DNA of 64,000 nt from Sphingomonas sp. Y57 (GCF_001015195.1 NZ_LDES01000093.1:37489-101488); one strand, 5' to 3'. Numbered from the stretch's first letter, positions 46,643 to 55,055 are shown. Notes: generated by a model from the letters alone, not told the origin. Program-made: numbers and translations.

Positions 46643-47944
46643 CTAATCCATGGCGGCCAGCAGACGCTCGAGAGGAATAGTGGCAAAAGTGGTGAAGCTG
46701 TCAGCAATGGCATAAGGCAGTACCAGCACCCGATTATGTACCATCGCGCCGCAGCTGTAGGCTACGTTTGGCACATAACCTTCGCGCTCATCCATGTCCG
46801 ACCGCAAAAGCGGTAGCTTCGTCCGCGCCAGCAGCTTCGAGGGATCGTCACGGTCCAGCAGGCACGCCCCGATGCAATAGTTCCGAACGGCGCCGACTCC
46901 ATGAGTTACGACCAGCCAGCCTTCGTCGATCTCGATCGGCGATCCGCAATTACCGATCTGGACAAACTCCCAAGGCCAGCGAGGTTCGATGGCTTTCGCT
47001 CCGCCACTCCAGTCGTGAATGTCCGCGGACGTCAGGAACCAGATATTTTCGTTATCCTCGCGCCCAAGCATGGCAAAGTGCCCGGCAATGCGTCGGGGGA
47101 AAAGCGCCATGCCCTTGCTACCGGTGGCATCCCCACGCAGCGGTCTGAGTTCGAATGTCCGGAAGTCCGGCGTGGACAACAACTCCTGCCGGACGGACTG
47201 GCCGCTAAATGCCGTATATGTACCGAAATAGGTGGCTCGGCCATCGTCGTCCAGGAAGCGGACCAAGCGAAGGTCTTCGATGCCACCACGCTGGCTGGGG
47301 GTTGTCGGAAAGATCACGATCTCCGAGAGATCGTGGCTGCCATCGCACTTGATCCGAATGCCCGCGTCCGGCCCGTCCTCGCCGGAGATGTTTTCAGTCT
47401 CCAGCACGAGCGGCATGGGGCTCGGAGGATTGATTGCTATGGTTCCGTCCGCGGCGCAAAACCCGGTGCGAAAGGTGACGGAGGAGATATGCCCCTCGCC
47501 CACGCCTCGCAGGGAAAGAATGAATCGGAGAGAGTTTTCAGGTACAGCAGACTGGTCAGGATGCAGGACGATGCTCGGATTGAAAAGCGCTGCTGCCTCA
47601 TAGGAATATTCGTTGCAAAAATGGGCACCGATCAAGAGCGCCTGTTCATGGGTGACCTCGCAATCACAGACGATGATGCCATCAACCTCGTGGAACCGCC
47701 GCAAAAACAGGGACGGAACCTCACGATGCCTTCCCGAGAAATCATCAAGAATGCGTTGCAACTCATCGTGGAGCGATGCTGGGTCGAGCGCCAGGACGCG
47801 GTCGGCGATGCGCTGCGCACGTGGCTGATCCGGTACCGCATATTTATAGGTTTCCGTCGACGGCATATAGGGTCTGATCACTACCCTTGCTGGATTGGGG
47901 CGGAGCAATTCGGGTAGCCGGTTGACAAATTCGGCGGTTGACAC
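46643..47944 (-). CDS. GH130-family glycosidase/phosphorylase-like protein
   Basis: 433-residue five-bladed beta-propeller of glycoside hydrolase family 130 (mannoside phosphorylases and beta-1,2-mannosidases). Motifs: FNPSIVLHPD, SLRGVGEGHISSVTFRTG, GIEDLRLVRF with the conserved Asp, THGVGAVRNYCIGACLLD and the closing YSCGAMVH. The GTG at 47944 is chosen for GGAG 6 bp upstream; a TTG at 47956 is in frame. No other carbohydrate gene is nearby, so the substrate cannot be inferred from context. Confidence 0.82.
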   Translation of the reverse strand: MSTAEFVNRLPELLRPNPARVVIRPYMPSTETYKYAVPDQPRAQRIADRVLALDPASLHDELQRILDDFSGRHREVPSLFLRRFHEVDGIIVCDCEVTHEQALLIGAHFCNEYSYEAAALFNPSIVLHPDQSAVPENSLRFILSLRGVGEGHISSVTFRTGFCAADGTIAINPPSPMPLVLETENISGEDGPDAGIRIKCDGSHDLSEIVIFPTTPSQRGGIEDLRLVRFLDDDGRATYFGTYTAFSGQSVRQELLSTPDFRTFELRPLRGDATGSKGMALFPRRIAGHFAMLGREDNENIWFLTSADIHDWSGGAKAIEPRWPWEFVQIGNCGSPIEIDEGWLVVTHGVGAVRNYCIGACLLDRDDPSKLLARTKLPLLRSDMDEREGYVPNVAYSCGAMVHNRVLVLPYAIADSFTTFATIPLERLLAAMD

Positions 47945-48198
47945 TGACTTCTCCAATACAGATCGACCGTGGAGCGTTCACGCAATCGTAAAGATGGTGC
48001 TCGGCATTACCCGACTATCGGGTGGCGGCACGGAAGGCTCCGGCGATGGCGGGTGCGATGATTTCCGCCGTTGCCGGATACTCGGACTTTGTGCCACGTG
48101 CCATGATCGCTGTCCTGGCGTAGTTGTCGGACACACAAGCTGTGACCGGGGGCTCTGGCCTGAACGTGACTATGTGGGGCACGTGCGAAGCGCGCCGC

Positions 48199-48636
48199 TC
48201 AGCTCGACATGTCCGCCATCGTTCGGCAGCTCGCCGCGCATTTCTTGCAGGTGGCCGAGCAACGCGCGATCCGCTGGTCCGCGCTATGGCGTCCGCATTC
48301 CTCGGCGCAGCGCTCGCAAGCGTCGGCGCAGGCGCGGCAGACGATGCGGTGCAGGGCAGATTCCCGCAGCATCGAGTTGGCAGTCGCCTGGCACAGTTCC
48401 GCACAGTCGTTCAGCATGGCGATCAGCGACGCCGTAGCTGACGCGCCGCCTTGCTTCGTCAGCCAAGCGGCGGTTTCCAGGCACATGCGGTGCGAAGCCA
48501 CGCAATCGTCGATGCAGTCCGTCATCGACATCGCCATCCCTTCCATTCGATGCTGCTGCGCCGCCGCCGGCGCAGCCAGCGTTCCGGCGGCGGCAAGGCC
48601 GGCGCCCGCCATCAGCAATTCGCGTCTCTCGATCAT
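48199..48636 (-). CDS. Csp-like four-helix-bundle copper storage protein
   Basis: 145-residue exported protein. The leader has RRELLMAGAGLAAAG, Tat-like, cleaved near AAAQQ, then a short Met-rich stretch (MEGMAMSM). The four-helix bundle carries 14 Cys, many in Cys-x3-Cys steps (CRACADACERCAEEC, CSATCKKCAASC), as in Csp1 where the bundle core binds many Cu(I). It is just downstream of the DUF1622 gene and the redox-chain genes. Confidence 0.88.
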   Translation of the reverse strand: MIERRELLMAGAGLAAAGTLAAPAAAQQHRMEGMAMSMTDCIDDCVASHRMCLETAAWLTKQGGASATASLIAMLNDCAELCQATANSMLRESALHRIVCRACADACERCAEECGRHSADQRIARCSATCKKCAASCRTMADMSS

Positions 48637-48653
48637 GATGCGCCTTCCATCTG

Positions 48654-49097
48654 CTATCGCTTGAGCGCTGTGCCGCATCCGGCGGCCTCAGCCGTAGCCG
48701 GCGACCCATCCGACGCCGCACGCGCCTTCTCCCGCGCCATCCGGGTTTCCTCCCAGGGCCAGTGGCCGTTGATCTCGACCCCGAGCGAGATGCTCAGGAA
48801 GGTCCGCACCAGCACAAGCCCGGCCAGCACGATGAGATCGTCGAGCGTCGGGTTGATCACCAGCGACTTGACGATGTCGCCGGCGACCAGAAATTCCAGG
48901 CCGAGCAGGATGCTGCGGCCGAGCGCCGATCGGAACGCGCTATAGGCCTCGGTTCGGTCGCCCGCCCTCGCCCGCCGCGCAAACAGAAAGGTTGCGAGCC
49001 CCGCGCCGACCAGGATGGTCAGCGTGCCCGCCAGTTCCAGGCCGATCACCGCAAGCCGGAAGAAGGCGCTCAGCCAGTCGGCCTCAATGGTGATCAT
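48654..49097 (-). CDS. DUF1622 membrane protein
   Basis: 147-residue protein with three hydrophobic segments (~8-40, ~62-82, ~88-106) and the conserved RSALGRSILLGLEFLVAGDIVKSLV and DDLIVLAGLVLVRTFLSISLGVEI stretches of DUF1622. A soluble charged tail follows. Its start overlaps the end of the hepta-haem cytochrome gene by 14 bp, so it may be a membrane partner of that chain. Function not known. Confidence 0.8.
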   Translation of the reverse strand: MITIEADWLSAFFRLAVIGLELAGTLTILVGAGLATFLFARRARAGDRTEAYSAFRSALGRSILLGLEFLVAGDIVKSLVINPTLDDLIVLAGLVLVRTFLSISLGVEINGHWPWEETRMAREKARAASDGSPATAEAAGCGTALKR

Positions 49098-49806
49098 ACC
49101 AGCCTCGCTTGCGGATATTGTTGAAGCTGTCGGTGGCGTGACAGGCATAGCATTGGTCGACGCGCGCTTTCGATCCGGCTGCGCGCTGCGAGACCATGCT
49201 GAAATGCTCCATGAAGTGACTGGGCGGCGCCTTGTGGCACTCGGCGCACTGCGTCGAATTGACCGATGGATGGCGGTAATTGGCGATCTTCCAGCTGTCG
49301 GTCTTGTGACAGCTCGCGCAGTCGGTGCCGAACAGGCCCTGGTGCGGATCGCGGAACGCATGGCAGCTCGCGCAATTGAGCGCGGTCTCGGGGGTCAGGC
49401 TTCGAGTGTTTGTCGACATGCCCGCCGAAGGCTGCCGCCACTTTGCCATGTCGAGCAAGGCGGCGTGATCCATGCGGATGATGCCGCGCTCTCCCTCATG
49501 TTCGACGTGGCAGGAGGTGCACTGCGTCGCTTTCGCGTGGAACTGCGTCGACTGCTTCGTCCCGAAATCCGTGCCCGCATGGCAGGTGAGACAGGTCCGG
49601 GTTTCGACGCCCTTGCCCGGCGTGTGGCAGGCCGTGCATTGGCCGGCGAAGGACTGGTGGGCGCTCGAGAGCGGGCCGGGCGCTACGAGCTGCGCCACCA
49701 GGCCGGCATCCCTCGGCGCGTCCGATCGCATCCGGATCGCGACCGCGGCGACCATCACCAGCAGGGCTGCGATGAAGACGGCATAGGAAAGACGCTGCCA
49801 GCTCAT
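49084..49806 (-). CDS. Membrane-anchored hepta-haem c-type cytochrome
   Basis: 240-residue protein with an N-terminal membrane anchor (~7-25) and a periplasmic domain with seven CxxCH haem motifs (residues 57-61, 72-76, 96-100, 145-149, 163-167, 187-191, 219-223). Extra His residues can be distal ligands. The pattern resembles cytochrome c3/c7-type multihaem proteins that carry electrons to periplasmic acceptors. It overlaps the di-haem b gene by 4 bp and the DUF1622 gene by 14 bp, so it is the periplasmic end of a trans-membrane electron chain. Confidence 0.88.
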   Translation of the reverse strand: MSWQRLSYAVFIAALLVMVAAVAIRMRSDAPRDAGLVAQLVAPGPLSSAHQSFAGQCTACHTPGKGVETRTCLTCHAGTDFGTKQSTQFHAKATQCTSCHVEHEGERGIIRMDHAALLDMAKWRQPSAGMSTNTRSLTPETALNCASCHAFRDPHQGLFGTDCASCHKTDSWKIANYRHPSVNSTQCAECHKAPPSHFMEHFSMVSQRAAGSKARVDQCYACHATDSFNNIRKRGWYDHH

Positions 49807-50531
49807 AGCCAGCGCAGCCCGTAATAGATCGCCGCGCCGACGTGGAGCGCGAGCAGCGCGAAGATGAGACAGCCCAGCAGGATGTGCAGGAACCGCCATC
49901 GCGCGAACAGGGTGTTGGTCGCCTCTTCGGCGCGGATCGCGAATTCGGTATCGGCCAGCGCCGCGGCGATCCCCGCCCTGTTCTGGGGGTGCTGGCCCGC
50001 GGGCGCATCCCCGGCGACGAACAGATAGCGCCTCCAGCCCGACAGCGGCGCGGCTGCGGTATCGGCCTGCGCCGGCGCCGCCGGCTCCTCAAGGAAGGCG
50101 GCGCGAAGCGAGGCCAGTTCCGACCTGCGTCCGCGCAGCGCCCGACCAAGCTGGGCAAGCAGGTAGCGGCCGATGAAGCCGGTGATGACCGTCATCAGCA
50201 GGAGGACGGTCAGAAGCAGTCCGACCGGGCTTTCGAGCTTGTGCGCGGCGTGGACCAGACCCAGGATCGGCGCCAGCACGCCGGCATAGATGTGGATGGC
50301 GAGCAGGGTAGGCTTGCTGACGAGCCGGGAGAGCACTTTGTCGACCCAGGCGATGTGCTTGGCCGCGACATAGGGAAGCGTCAGCAGCATCAGCACGAGC
50401 GCTGCGATCCCGATGATCCCGCCAGCGAGGCTGCCCGGAAAGCGCGGTGACACATGCACGAGGTAGCCGAACGGGAACAGCAGCAGGAATGCGACCAGCA
50501 GGCCGACGGCGATGTCGCTGCGTTCGCGCAT
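49803..50531 (-). CDS. Di-haem cytochrome b-like membrane protein
   Basis: 242-residue membrane protein with about five helices. Two His pairs, His80/His94 and His216/His230, each spaced by 14, sit in helices and could hold two b haems, one near each face. A cytosolic loop (~130-205) lies between them. The start shares one base with the stop of the reductase gene, and the stop overlaps the cytochrome c start. Probably moves electrons from the reductase through the membrane to the hepta-haem protein. Confidence 0.75.
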   Translation of the reverse strand: MRERSDIAVGLLVAFLLLFPFGYLVHVSPRFPGSLAGGIIGIAALVLMLLTLPYVAAKHIAWVDKVLSRLVSKPTLLAIHIYAGVLAPILGLVHAAHKLESPVGLLLTVLLLMTVITGFIGRYLLAQLGRALRGRRSELASLRAAFLEEPAAPAQADTAAAPLSGWRRYLFVAGDAPAGQHPQNRAGIAAALADTEFAIRAEEATNTLFARWRFLHILLGCLIFALLALHVGAAIYYGLRWL

Positions 50532-52456
50532 CAGGCTTCGACCACGAGCGGCGTGCCCGTGCCCTTCGCCTGGCACGCGAGCACATAGCCCTGCGCCTTG
50601 TCGGCGGGCGCGAGGCCGGACTCGACCTCCATCGTTACCTCGCCCTGCAGCAGCTTGACCACGCAGGCGCCGCATGTGCCCGCACGGCAGGCATAGGAGA
50701 TCTCGACGCCCGCGCCCTCGGCCGCCTCGAGCACGGTCTCGTCCGCGGGCAAGGCCGCCGACACCCCCGACACGGAGAAGGTCACCGTGCTCGGCGCCAC
50801 CTCGGCGCTCGGGGCCGGCTTATCCGCTGGCGCGGGCGCGGGTTTGACCTCGAGATCCTCGTGGTCGGCCGGCAGCGAGGCCGGACCGAACGCCTCGGTG
50901 TGCAGCTGCGCTTCGGGGACGCCAAGTTCCGCCAGCACGCCGCGCATCGCGCCCATCATCGCCGGCGGGCCGCACATATGGATCCGCCGGCTCGCGATCT
51001 CCGGCACCGCGGCCAGGATCATCTCGCGGGTGATCGGCCCTTCGGGGCCCATCCAGACGGTGCCGGGCGCGCGCTGCATCGCGGCGACGACATGGAGGTT
51101 GGGAAAACGGCGTTCGAGCCGCTCGAGCTCGTCGCGGAACACGAATTCCTCGGTCGACCGTGCGCCGTAGAAGAAGAAGATATCACCCTTCCACGCGGTG
51201 TCGGTGAGATAGCGCAGCACCGACATCATCGGGGTGATGCCGACCCCGCCCGCGATCAGCACGATGCTCTGGGCATCCGTTCCCGTGAAGGTGAAGGCGC
51301 CGAACGGTCCGCTGACCTTCAGCAGATCGTCGGCGACGACCTTGTCGTGCAGGTATCGCGAGACCACGCCCTGCTCCTCGCGCTTGACCGTCAGTTCGAC
51401 ATAGGCCCGCTGGGTCGGCGAAGAGGCGATCGTGTAGGAACGGCGCGCGGTCTTGCCCGCTTCGGGCTCTACCTCGACCTGCAGGAACTGGCCCGGCAGG
51501 AAGTCGAACGGCAGCCGGTCGGCGGTCGGGTCCGCGAGCCGGAAGGTCAGCACGCTCGGCGTCTCTCGCACGATCTGGACCACGCGCAGCTGCCCCGCCC
51601 AGCTTTTGGGCTTGCGCAGCGACGCCCCAGCGGGTGCGGCCGCATTGCTCGGCGCGAGCCCGGCGCTGTCGGCAACGGGTGCAGGCGCGGGCGCAACCCT
51701 GGTAGCGGGAGGGGCAGCCTTCGGCTCCGGCTTTGCTGGAACCTTGGCGGTGGCGACACCGCCGGCGATCGCCCCGATCCGCCGCAGGCGGAAGATCTGC
51801 AGCGCGATAAGCGTGGCGCTCACCAGCCCCAGGAACAGCATGAGAAGGAGGTGCGAGGGCGAGATGCCGAACCAGTGATCGGCATGGCCGGGCGCGGCCT
51901 GGTCGATGTCGAGCTGATCGCGCAGCCAGGCAAGCCCGACCTCCCGGGGCGGCTGCAAGCCTCCGATCGCGCCCTGCGCGGCGGTACCGGAGCGGAACAG
52001 GTCGGTCCCTTCGCGCATCCGGCGCGCCGCATCGAGCCGGGCCGAGACCGTTGTCGCACGCGCGCCGTCGGCCGAGGCGGCGTTGACCATCGACAGGCCC
52101 GTGCTTACCCGTTCCCCGGCCTGCGCAGCGACCCGCTGCCGGGCCGCTTCGTCGAGCGCGGGAAAGGCGAGCAACTGCGAAAAAAATGCGGTGCGGCGGG
52201 AATCGTGCCCATGTTCATTCTCGCCTTCGCCGTTGATCATGCGCTCCATCATAGAGTTCATCATCGAGGCCATATCGGAGGTGCCGACCTCGGGCTTTGC
52301 GGACATTGCGCCATCGGCCATCCCCGCACCGCCCGAAGTATCCCCATGATGTGCCGAATGGTCTTCGCCCTCCTGAGCGTGCACGCTCGCAGAGGGAAGG
52401 CTGAAAGCGAGCAACAACCCCAGACCCGAAAGGCGAAGGCTGGTCCAAACGCACAT
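50531..52456 (-). CDS. Exported-head flavin/2Fe-2S oxidoreductase (fusion)
   Basis: 641-residue fusion of unusual build. Residues 1-27 are a signal peptide. Residues ~28-195 are a periplasmic part starting with a Met/His-rich stretch (EDHSAHHGDTSGGAGMADGA, then MASMMNSMMERM). One helix at ~202-222 is followed by RLRR (positive inside) and a Pro/Ala linker. Residues ~288-525 are a ferredoxin-NADP reductase module (RRSYTIASS for FAD; AGGVGITPMMS and CGPPAMM for NAD(P)H). Residues ~556-641 are a plant-type 2Fe-2S domain with Cys590, 595, 598 and 628. It heads the chain b-type, c-type, DUF1622, Csp. Confidence 0.82.
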   Translation of the reverse strand: MCVWTSLRLSGLGLLLAFSLPSASVHAQEGEDHSAHHGDTSGGAGMADGAMSAKPEVGTSDMASMMNSMMERMINGEGENEHGHDSRRTAFFSQLLAFPALDEAARQRVAAQAGERVSTGLSMVNAASADGARATTVSARLDAARRMREGTDLFRSGTAAQGAIGGLQPPREVGLAWLRDQLDIDQAAPGHADHWFGISPSHLLLMLFLGLVSATLIALQIFRLRRIGAIAGGVATAKVPAKPEPKAAPPATRVAPAPAPVADSAGLAPSNAAAPAGASLRKPKSWAGQLRVVQIVRETPSVLTFRLADPTADRLPFDFLPGQFLQVEVEPEAGKTARRSYTIASSPTQRAYVELTVKREEQGVVSRYLHDKVVADDLLKVSGPFGAFTFTGTDAQSIVLIAGGVGITPMMSVLRYLTDTAWKGDIFFFYGARSTEEFVFRDELERLERRFPNLHVVAAMQRAPGTVWMGPEGPITREMILAAVPEIASRRIHMCGPPAMMGAMRGVLAELGVPEAQLHTEAFGPASLPADHEDLEVKPAPAPADKPAPSAEVAPSTVTFSVSGVSAALPADETVLEAAEGAGVEISYACRAGTCGACVVKLLQGEVTMEVESGLAPADKAQGYVLACQAKGTGTPLVVEA

Positions 52457-52475
52457 GTCGACCCCCTTCGCGCCC

Positions 52476-52793
52476 TTACATGTCCTTCATCGGCATCGCC
52501 GAATCCGCAGGCGCAGGCTCGGTCTTCGGAGCGCTGCTGTTCATGCCTCCCTGGCGCATCGCATCATGGTCCATGGCCTGCTGGTGATGCCGCTCCATCT
52601 CCTGTTCATTGGCCATGGCGTCCGAATGATCCATGCCGGCGGGATTTACGCTATCAGCGCCAGCCGCGGGTGCGGCGCTGTTGGCCGCAGCCGGCACCGT
52701 CTGATCGGTCTTGCGCTCACAGCCCGAAAGCGCCGCCATCGAGAGCAGGCTAACGCTGATTAGCGACAGTATGACTTTTCGATTTCCGACCAT
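52476..52793 (-). CDS. Met/His-rich lipoprotein
   Basis: 105-residue protein with a lipobox near residue 25 (MAALSGCER) and a flexible mature part rich in Ala/Met/His/Asp (GMDHSDAMANEQEMERHHQQAMDHDAM), ending MPMKDM. Likely a membrane-tethered periplasmic metal binder. It lies 19 bp upstream of the reductase gene on the same strand, so it may be the first gene of the redox operon. The ATG at 52793 gives the signal; the longer frame does not. Confidence 0.75.
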   Translation of the reverse strand: MVGNRKVILSLISVSLLSMAALSGCERKTDQTVPAAANSAAPAAGADSVNPAGMDHSDAMANEQEMERHHQQAMDHDAMRQGGMNSSAPKTEPAPADSAMPMKDM

Positions 52794-52820
52794 TGCTTCT
52801 TCCTTTCGTACTGGAGGAAT

Positions 52821-52847
52821 CTCCGGGTGGGCCCGAGCCACCCGGAG
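52821..52847. terminator. Strong hairpin between two lipoprotein genes
   Basis: 10-bp perfect stem CTCCGGGTGG/CCACCCGGAG with a 7-base loop, just after the 52854 stop (minus strand). There is no long T-run. Confidence 0.6.
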
Positions 52848-52853
52848 CAGGAA

Positions 52854-53075
52854 TCATTGTGCTTGGCGAAGAATCTTGCGGCACTGATCGTGCGACAGGT
52901 TCATGGGATTACGACCCTGCTGTTTCATCTCGCCATGGTCATGACGTGTCTGGAGACCCATATCGCCCTCCATGGCCCTACAGCTTTCGACCTGTGCGGA
53001 GGTAGGCGGCGTCGTCGCACAGGCGCCCAGAAGCAATGCTGGAACAATCCCAGCCACTATATGCATTCGTGTCAT
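52854..53075 (-). CDS. Small putative lipoprotein
   Basis: 73-residue protein with a lipobox (LLLGAC at ~15-20), two further Cys, and a Met/His-containing mature part (GDMGLQTRHDHGEMKQQ). No family recognised. It lies between the MerR gene and the redox operon on the same strand, followed by a hairpin. Confidence 0.6.
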   Translation of the reverse strand: MTRMHIVAGIVPALLLGACATTPPTSAQVESCRAMEGDMGLQTRHDHGEMKQQGRNPMNLSHDQCRKILRQAQ

Positions 53076-53125
53076 GATAAATCCCCTTTTAATAATGGTG
53101 TTTGTTCTTCCTGCGAGGCTTGCTC

Positions 53126-53551
53126 TTATATCTTTCGGTGATCAGATCTCCGCCTTTCCGTGAGGAACGTGAGAATAGGGCAATCGGAAACAGGAACTTC
53201 GCCCGGGCACTCATCGGCAAGCAATCGAAGCATGTCGCGAATATCGGACAGGCGCTTGAGCCGGACTTCGGCGTCCGTGATCTTGGCGAGCGTGATATCG
53301 AGCACGGCCTGCGCATGCGCGGTGTCCGATGCCCTGAGCGCCAGCAGCTGCCGGGCCTGATCGAGGGTGAAGCCAAGCTCCTGCGCCGAGCGGATGAAGT
53401 TGACGCGCTCGAGGTCCGTCGCGTCGTAGAGCCTGTAGCCCGCTGCCGTGCGCGCGGGCTCGCGCAGCAGGCCCATCCGCTCATAATAGCGGATCGTATC
53501 GCGGCCCACGCCTGCGGCCGCGGCCAGTTCGCCGATCTTGAAATTGCCCAT
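53126..53551 (-). CDS. MerR-family heavy-metal regulator
   Basis: 141-residue MerR-type activator: winged HTH (KIGELAAAAGVGRDTIRYYERMGLL), dimerisation helix, and a C-terminal metal loop ECPGEVPVSDCPIL with two Cys spaced by eight residues, one more than CueR. Copper, silver or another soft metal is likely, but specificity cannot be read from this alone. A MerR-type operator overlaps its own promoter, and the same palindrome occurs before fixJ at 6.2 kb. Confidence 0.85.
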   Translation of the reverse strand: MGNFKIGELAAAAGVGRDTIRYYERMGLLREPARTAAGYRLYDATDLERVNFIRSAQELGFTLDQARQLLALRASDTAHAQAVLDITLAKITDAEVRLKRLSDIRDMLRLLADECPGEVPVSDCPILTFLTERRRSDHRKI

Positions 53552-53563
53552 GTCATCCGCTCG

Positions 53564-53595
53564 ATCATGCCGGTTGGACCATGGTCCAGGGTCAA
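53564..53595 (-). promoter_or_regulatory. MerR-type operator upstream of the merR gene
   Basis: Minus strand: TTGACC (53590-53595), then the palindrome TGGACCATGGTCCA (53575-53588) within a 19-20-bp spacer, then a weak -10 (CATGAT or GCATGA). It is 13 bp before the gene's ATG, so autoregulation is likely. Confidence 0.65.
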
Positions 53596-53694
53596 GCGGT
53601 TTCGCTTTGACCCCGAACGGTCTCCTCGTCGCCGGCGGCCCGCTGCCCCGACGCGTCGCATCAGGGCAGCCCGTGCCGCCGGGCCACCGGCTTG

Positions 53695-54051
53695 TCAGTT
53701 CTTGCGAAGCTCGACGATGTCGTGCTTGGCAGGCGTGCCGTCGGCGACGGACACGTGCGCGAAGTGATCGTCAAAGATATGGTCGATTGTCACATGGCCG
53801 ACGAGCTGGCGGTGATAGGTCGGCGCCACGCCCTTGGACGGACCCGGATGGGTCACGACGCGATAGACCTCGAGCTTCTGGCCGACCTCGGCGCCATCGG
53901 CCTTGCCGATGCAGACGACCGTGCCGTTGCTGCCCGTGTCGACGATCGAGCCGCGCATGAACAGGCTGTGCCCGATGCCCTGGGCCATAGCGGGGACGGC
54001 AGCAAGCATCGAAATGCCGGCAAGCGCGACCATGAGAGTTTTTCTGACCAT
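53695..54051 (-). CDS. Small exported protein of unknown family (paralogue 2)
   Basis: 118-residue protein with a signal peptide (~1-23, AMAQ). The mature part repeats the paralogue at 44927-45256: GIGHSLFMRGSIV, GKADGAEVGQKLEVYRV, LVGHVTIDHIFDDHFAHVSV, with a 10-residue insert in the middle (THPGPSKGVA). The ATG at 54051 is set by AGGAGG 5 bp upstream; a GTG two codons earlier overlaps the ribosome-binding site. Function not known; the copper context of both copies suggests a metal-linked role. Confidence 0.78.
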   Translation of the reverse strand: MVRKTLMVALAGISMLAAVPAMAQGIGHSLFMRGSIVDTGSNGTVVCIGKADGAEVGQKLEVYRVVTHPGPSKGVAPTYHRQLVGHVTIDHIFDDHFAHVSVADGTPAKHDIVELRKN

Positions 54052-54145
54052 ATTCACCTCCTTGGATGGTAAGCCACCGCCCGGACTTTGCCGAGGGGAA
54101 GAGCGTCTCTTCAGGCTTGGGACTACGGTCCCGGGTCCAGCCTCG

Positions 54146-54157
54146 ATATACGTAGAG
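54146..54157 (-). promoter_or_regulatory. Shared CTCTACGTATAT element (copy 7)
   Basis: Minus strand CTCTACGTATAT followed by CGAGG, 95 bp before the 54051 start. Best match to the N-ATPase copy. Confidence 0.5.
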
Positions 54158-54294
54158 GCCGCAGCCGATCTTCTTCCCCGGGCCGGATCTTTATTGACGC
54201 GGAGTTGACGGAATCAGCCGTCAGCACTTCAAAATCCGCGCGGCGCGAGACTTTGGTTGGCTGCGCCCGCGAAACCCGCTAGATATCGAGGCCC

Positions 54295-54657
54295 GTGAAA
54301 CGCCTGCTCGCCCTCCTGCTCGTCATCGGAGCGCTGTCCGGTCTCTTCGGAGCCCAGATGGCGGCCGCGCACAGCGTGCCGCAGGCGGCAGGCGCGCCGC
54401 TGGCCAAGGGCATGGATGCGGACTGCATGGCGATGATGGCCAAGCAGCAGCCTGCGCCCAGCGAAAAGCCCTGCAAGGGCCTGACGCTCGATTGCATCGC
54501 CGCGATGGGGTGCGTGATCCCGCTGGTCGCAGCGGACCTGGCAGGCGGCGTTGCGCCTGCGCGTCTCTACGACGCGCCCAGCTTCTGGACGACCGACACG
54601 ATATTGACCGGCAAGGCGGTTGCGCCCGAGCCGGATCCTCCCACCAGCCTTGCCTGA
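54295..54657 (+). CDS. Small exported protein at the head of the cus operon
   Basis: 120-residue protein with a signal peptide (~1-25, AAAHS). It has conserved-looking Cys/Met features (GMDADCMAMMAKQ, KPCKGLTLDCIAAMGC) and a hydrophobic patch after them. GTG start. Similar small proteins often precede CusCBA/CzcCBA genes; no function is established. It is followed by another small exported protein and then the TolC-like gene on the same strand. Confidence 0.65.
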   Translation: MKRLLALLLVIGALSGLFGAQMAAAHSVPQAAGAPLAKGMDADCMAMMAKQQPAPSEKPCKGLTLDCIAAMGCVIPLVAADLAGGVAPARLYDAPSFWTTDTILTGKAVAPEPDPPTSLA

Positions 54658-54734
54658 TTGAACGAGCACGGGCTGCGCGCATCGATCGATGCGTGCGCGC
54701 CCGGTTTCCTTCTTTTCAGTCAAAGGTTTTCGTG

Positions 54735-54992
54735 ATGATCAAACTGCTTCCGGCCGCCCTTGTGGCGGCCCTCAGTCTCGCCGCGCCTGCGCTTGCAACC
54801 GACGCGAGCCGCACGCCGCAAGGCCATTGGGAATGGCGGTCGGCGCCGCAATATGGTCCGCGGGCGACTGGCCCTGCGCGTGTCCGCATATGGGTGCCCG
54901 ACAGCCGGGACATGGCCAGCTGCGATTGCGCGATGATGCAGGCAAGCGCCGCCGACTGCATGCGCGGCGCAGTCAGGTCGGACAAGGGCTAA
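54735..54992 (+). CDS. Small exported protein before cusC
   Basis: 85-residue protein with a signal peptide (~1-22, ALAT) and a mature part with HWEWRSAPQYGPR and a Cys cluster (SCDCAMMQASAADC). Not recognised. The Cys-x-Cys plus Met pair suggests soft-metal binding. Part of the cus operon by position and strand. Confidence 0.6.
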   Translation: MIKLLPAALVAALSLAAPALATDASRTPQGHWEWRSAPQYGPRATGPARVRIWVPDSRDMASCDCAMMQASAADCMRGAVRSDKG

Positions 54993-55055
54993 ACCCGCTC
55001 CGGAGCGGCGCGTCACATCTTGGCGCGCCGCCTCTGTCATGAGGGGATGATATCC

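Noticed and set aside
48015..48404. Minus-strand frame downstream of the Csp-like gene
   Set aside because: Mostly out-of-frame overlap with the Cys-rich gene; the non-overlapping part (48015-48198) has no start or recognisable motif.
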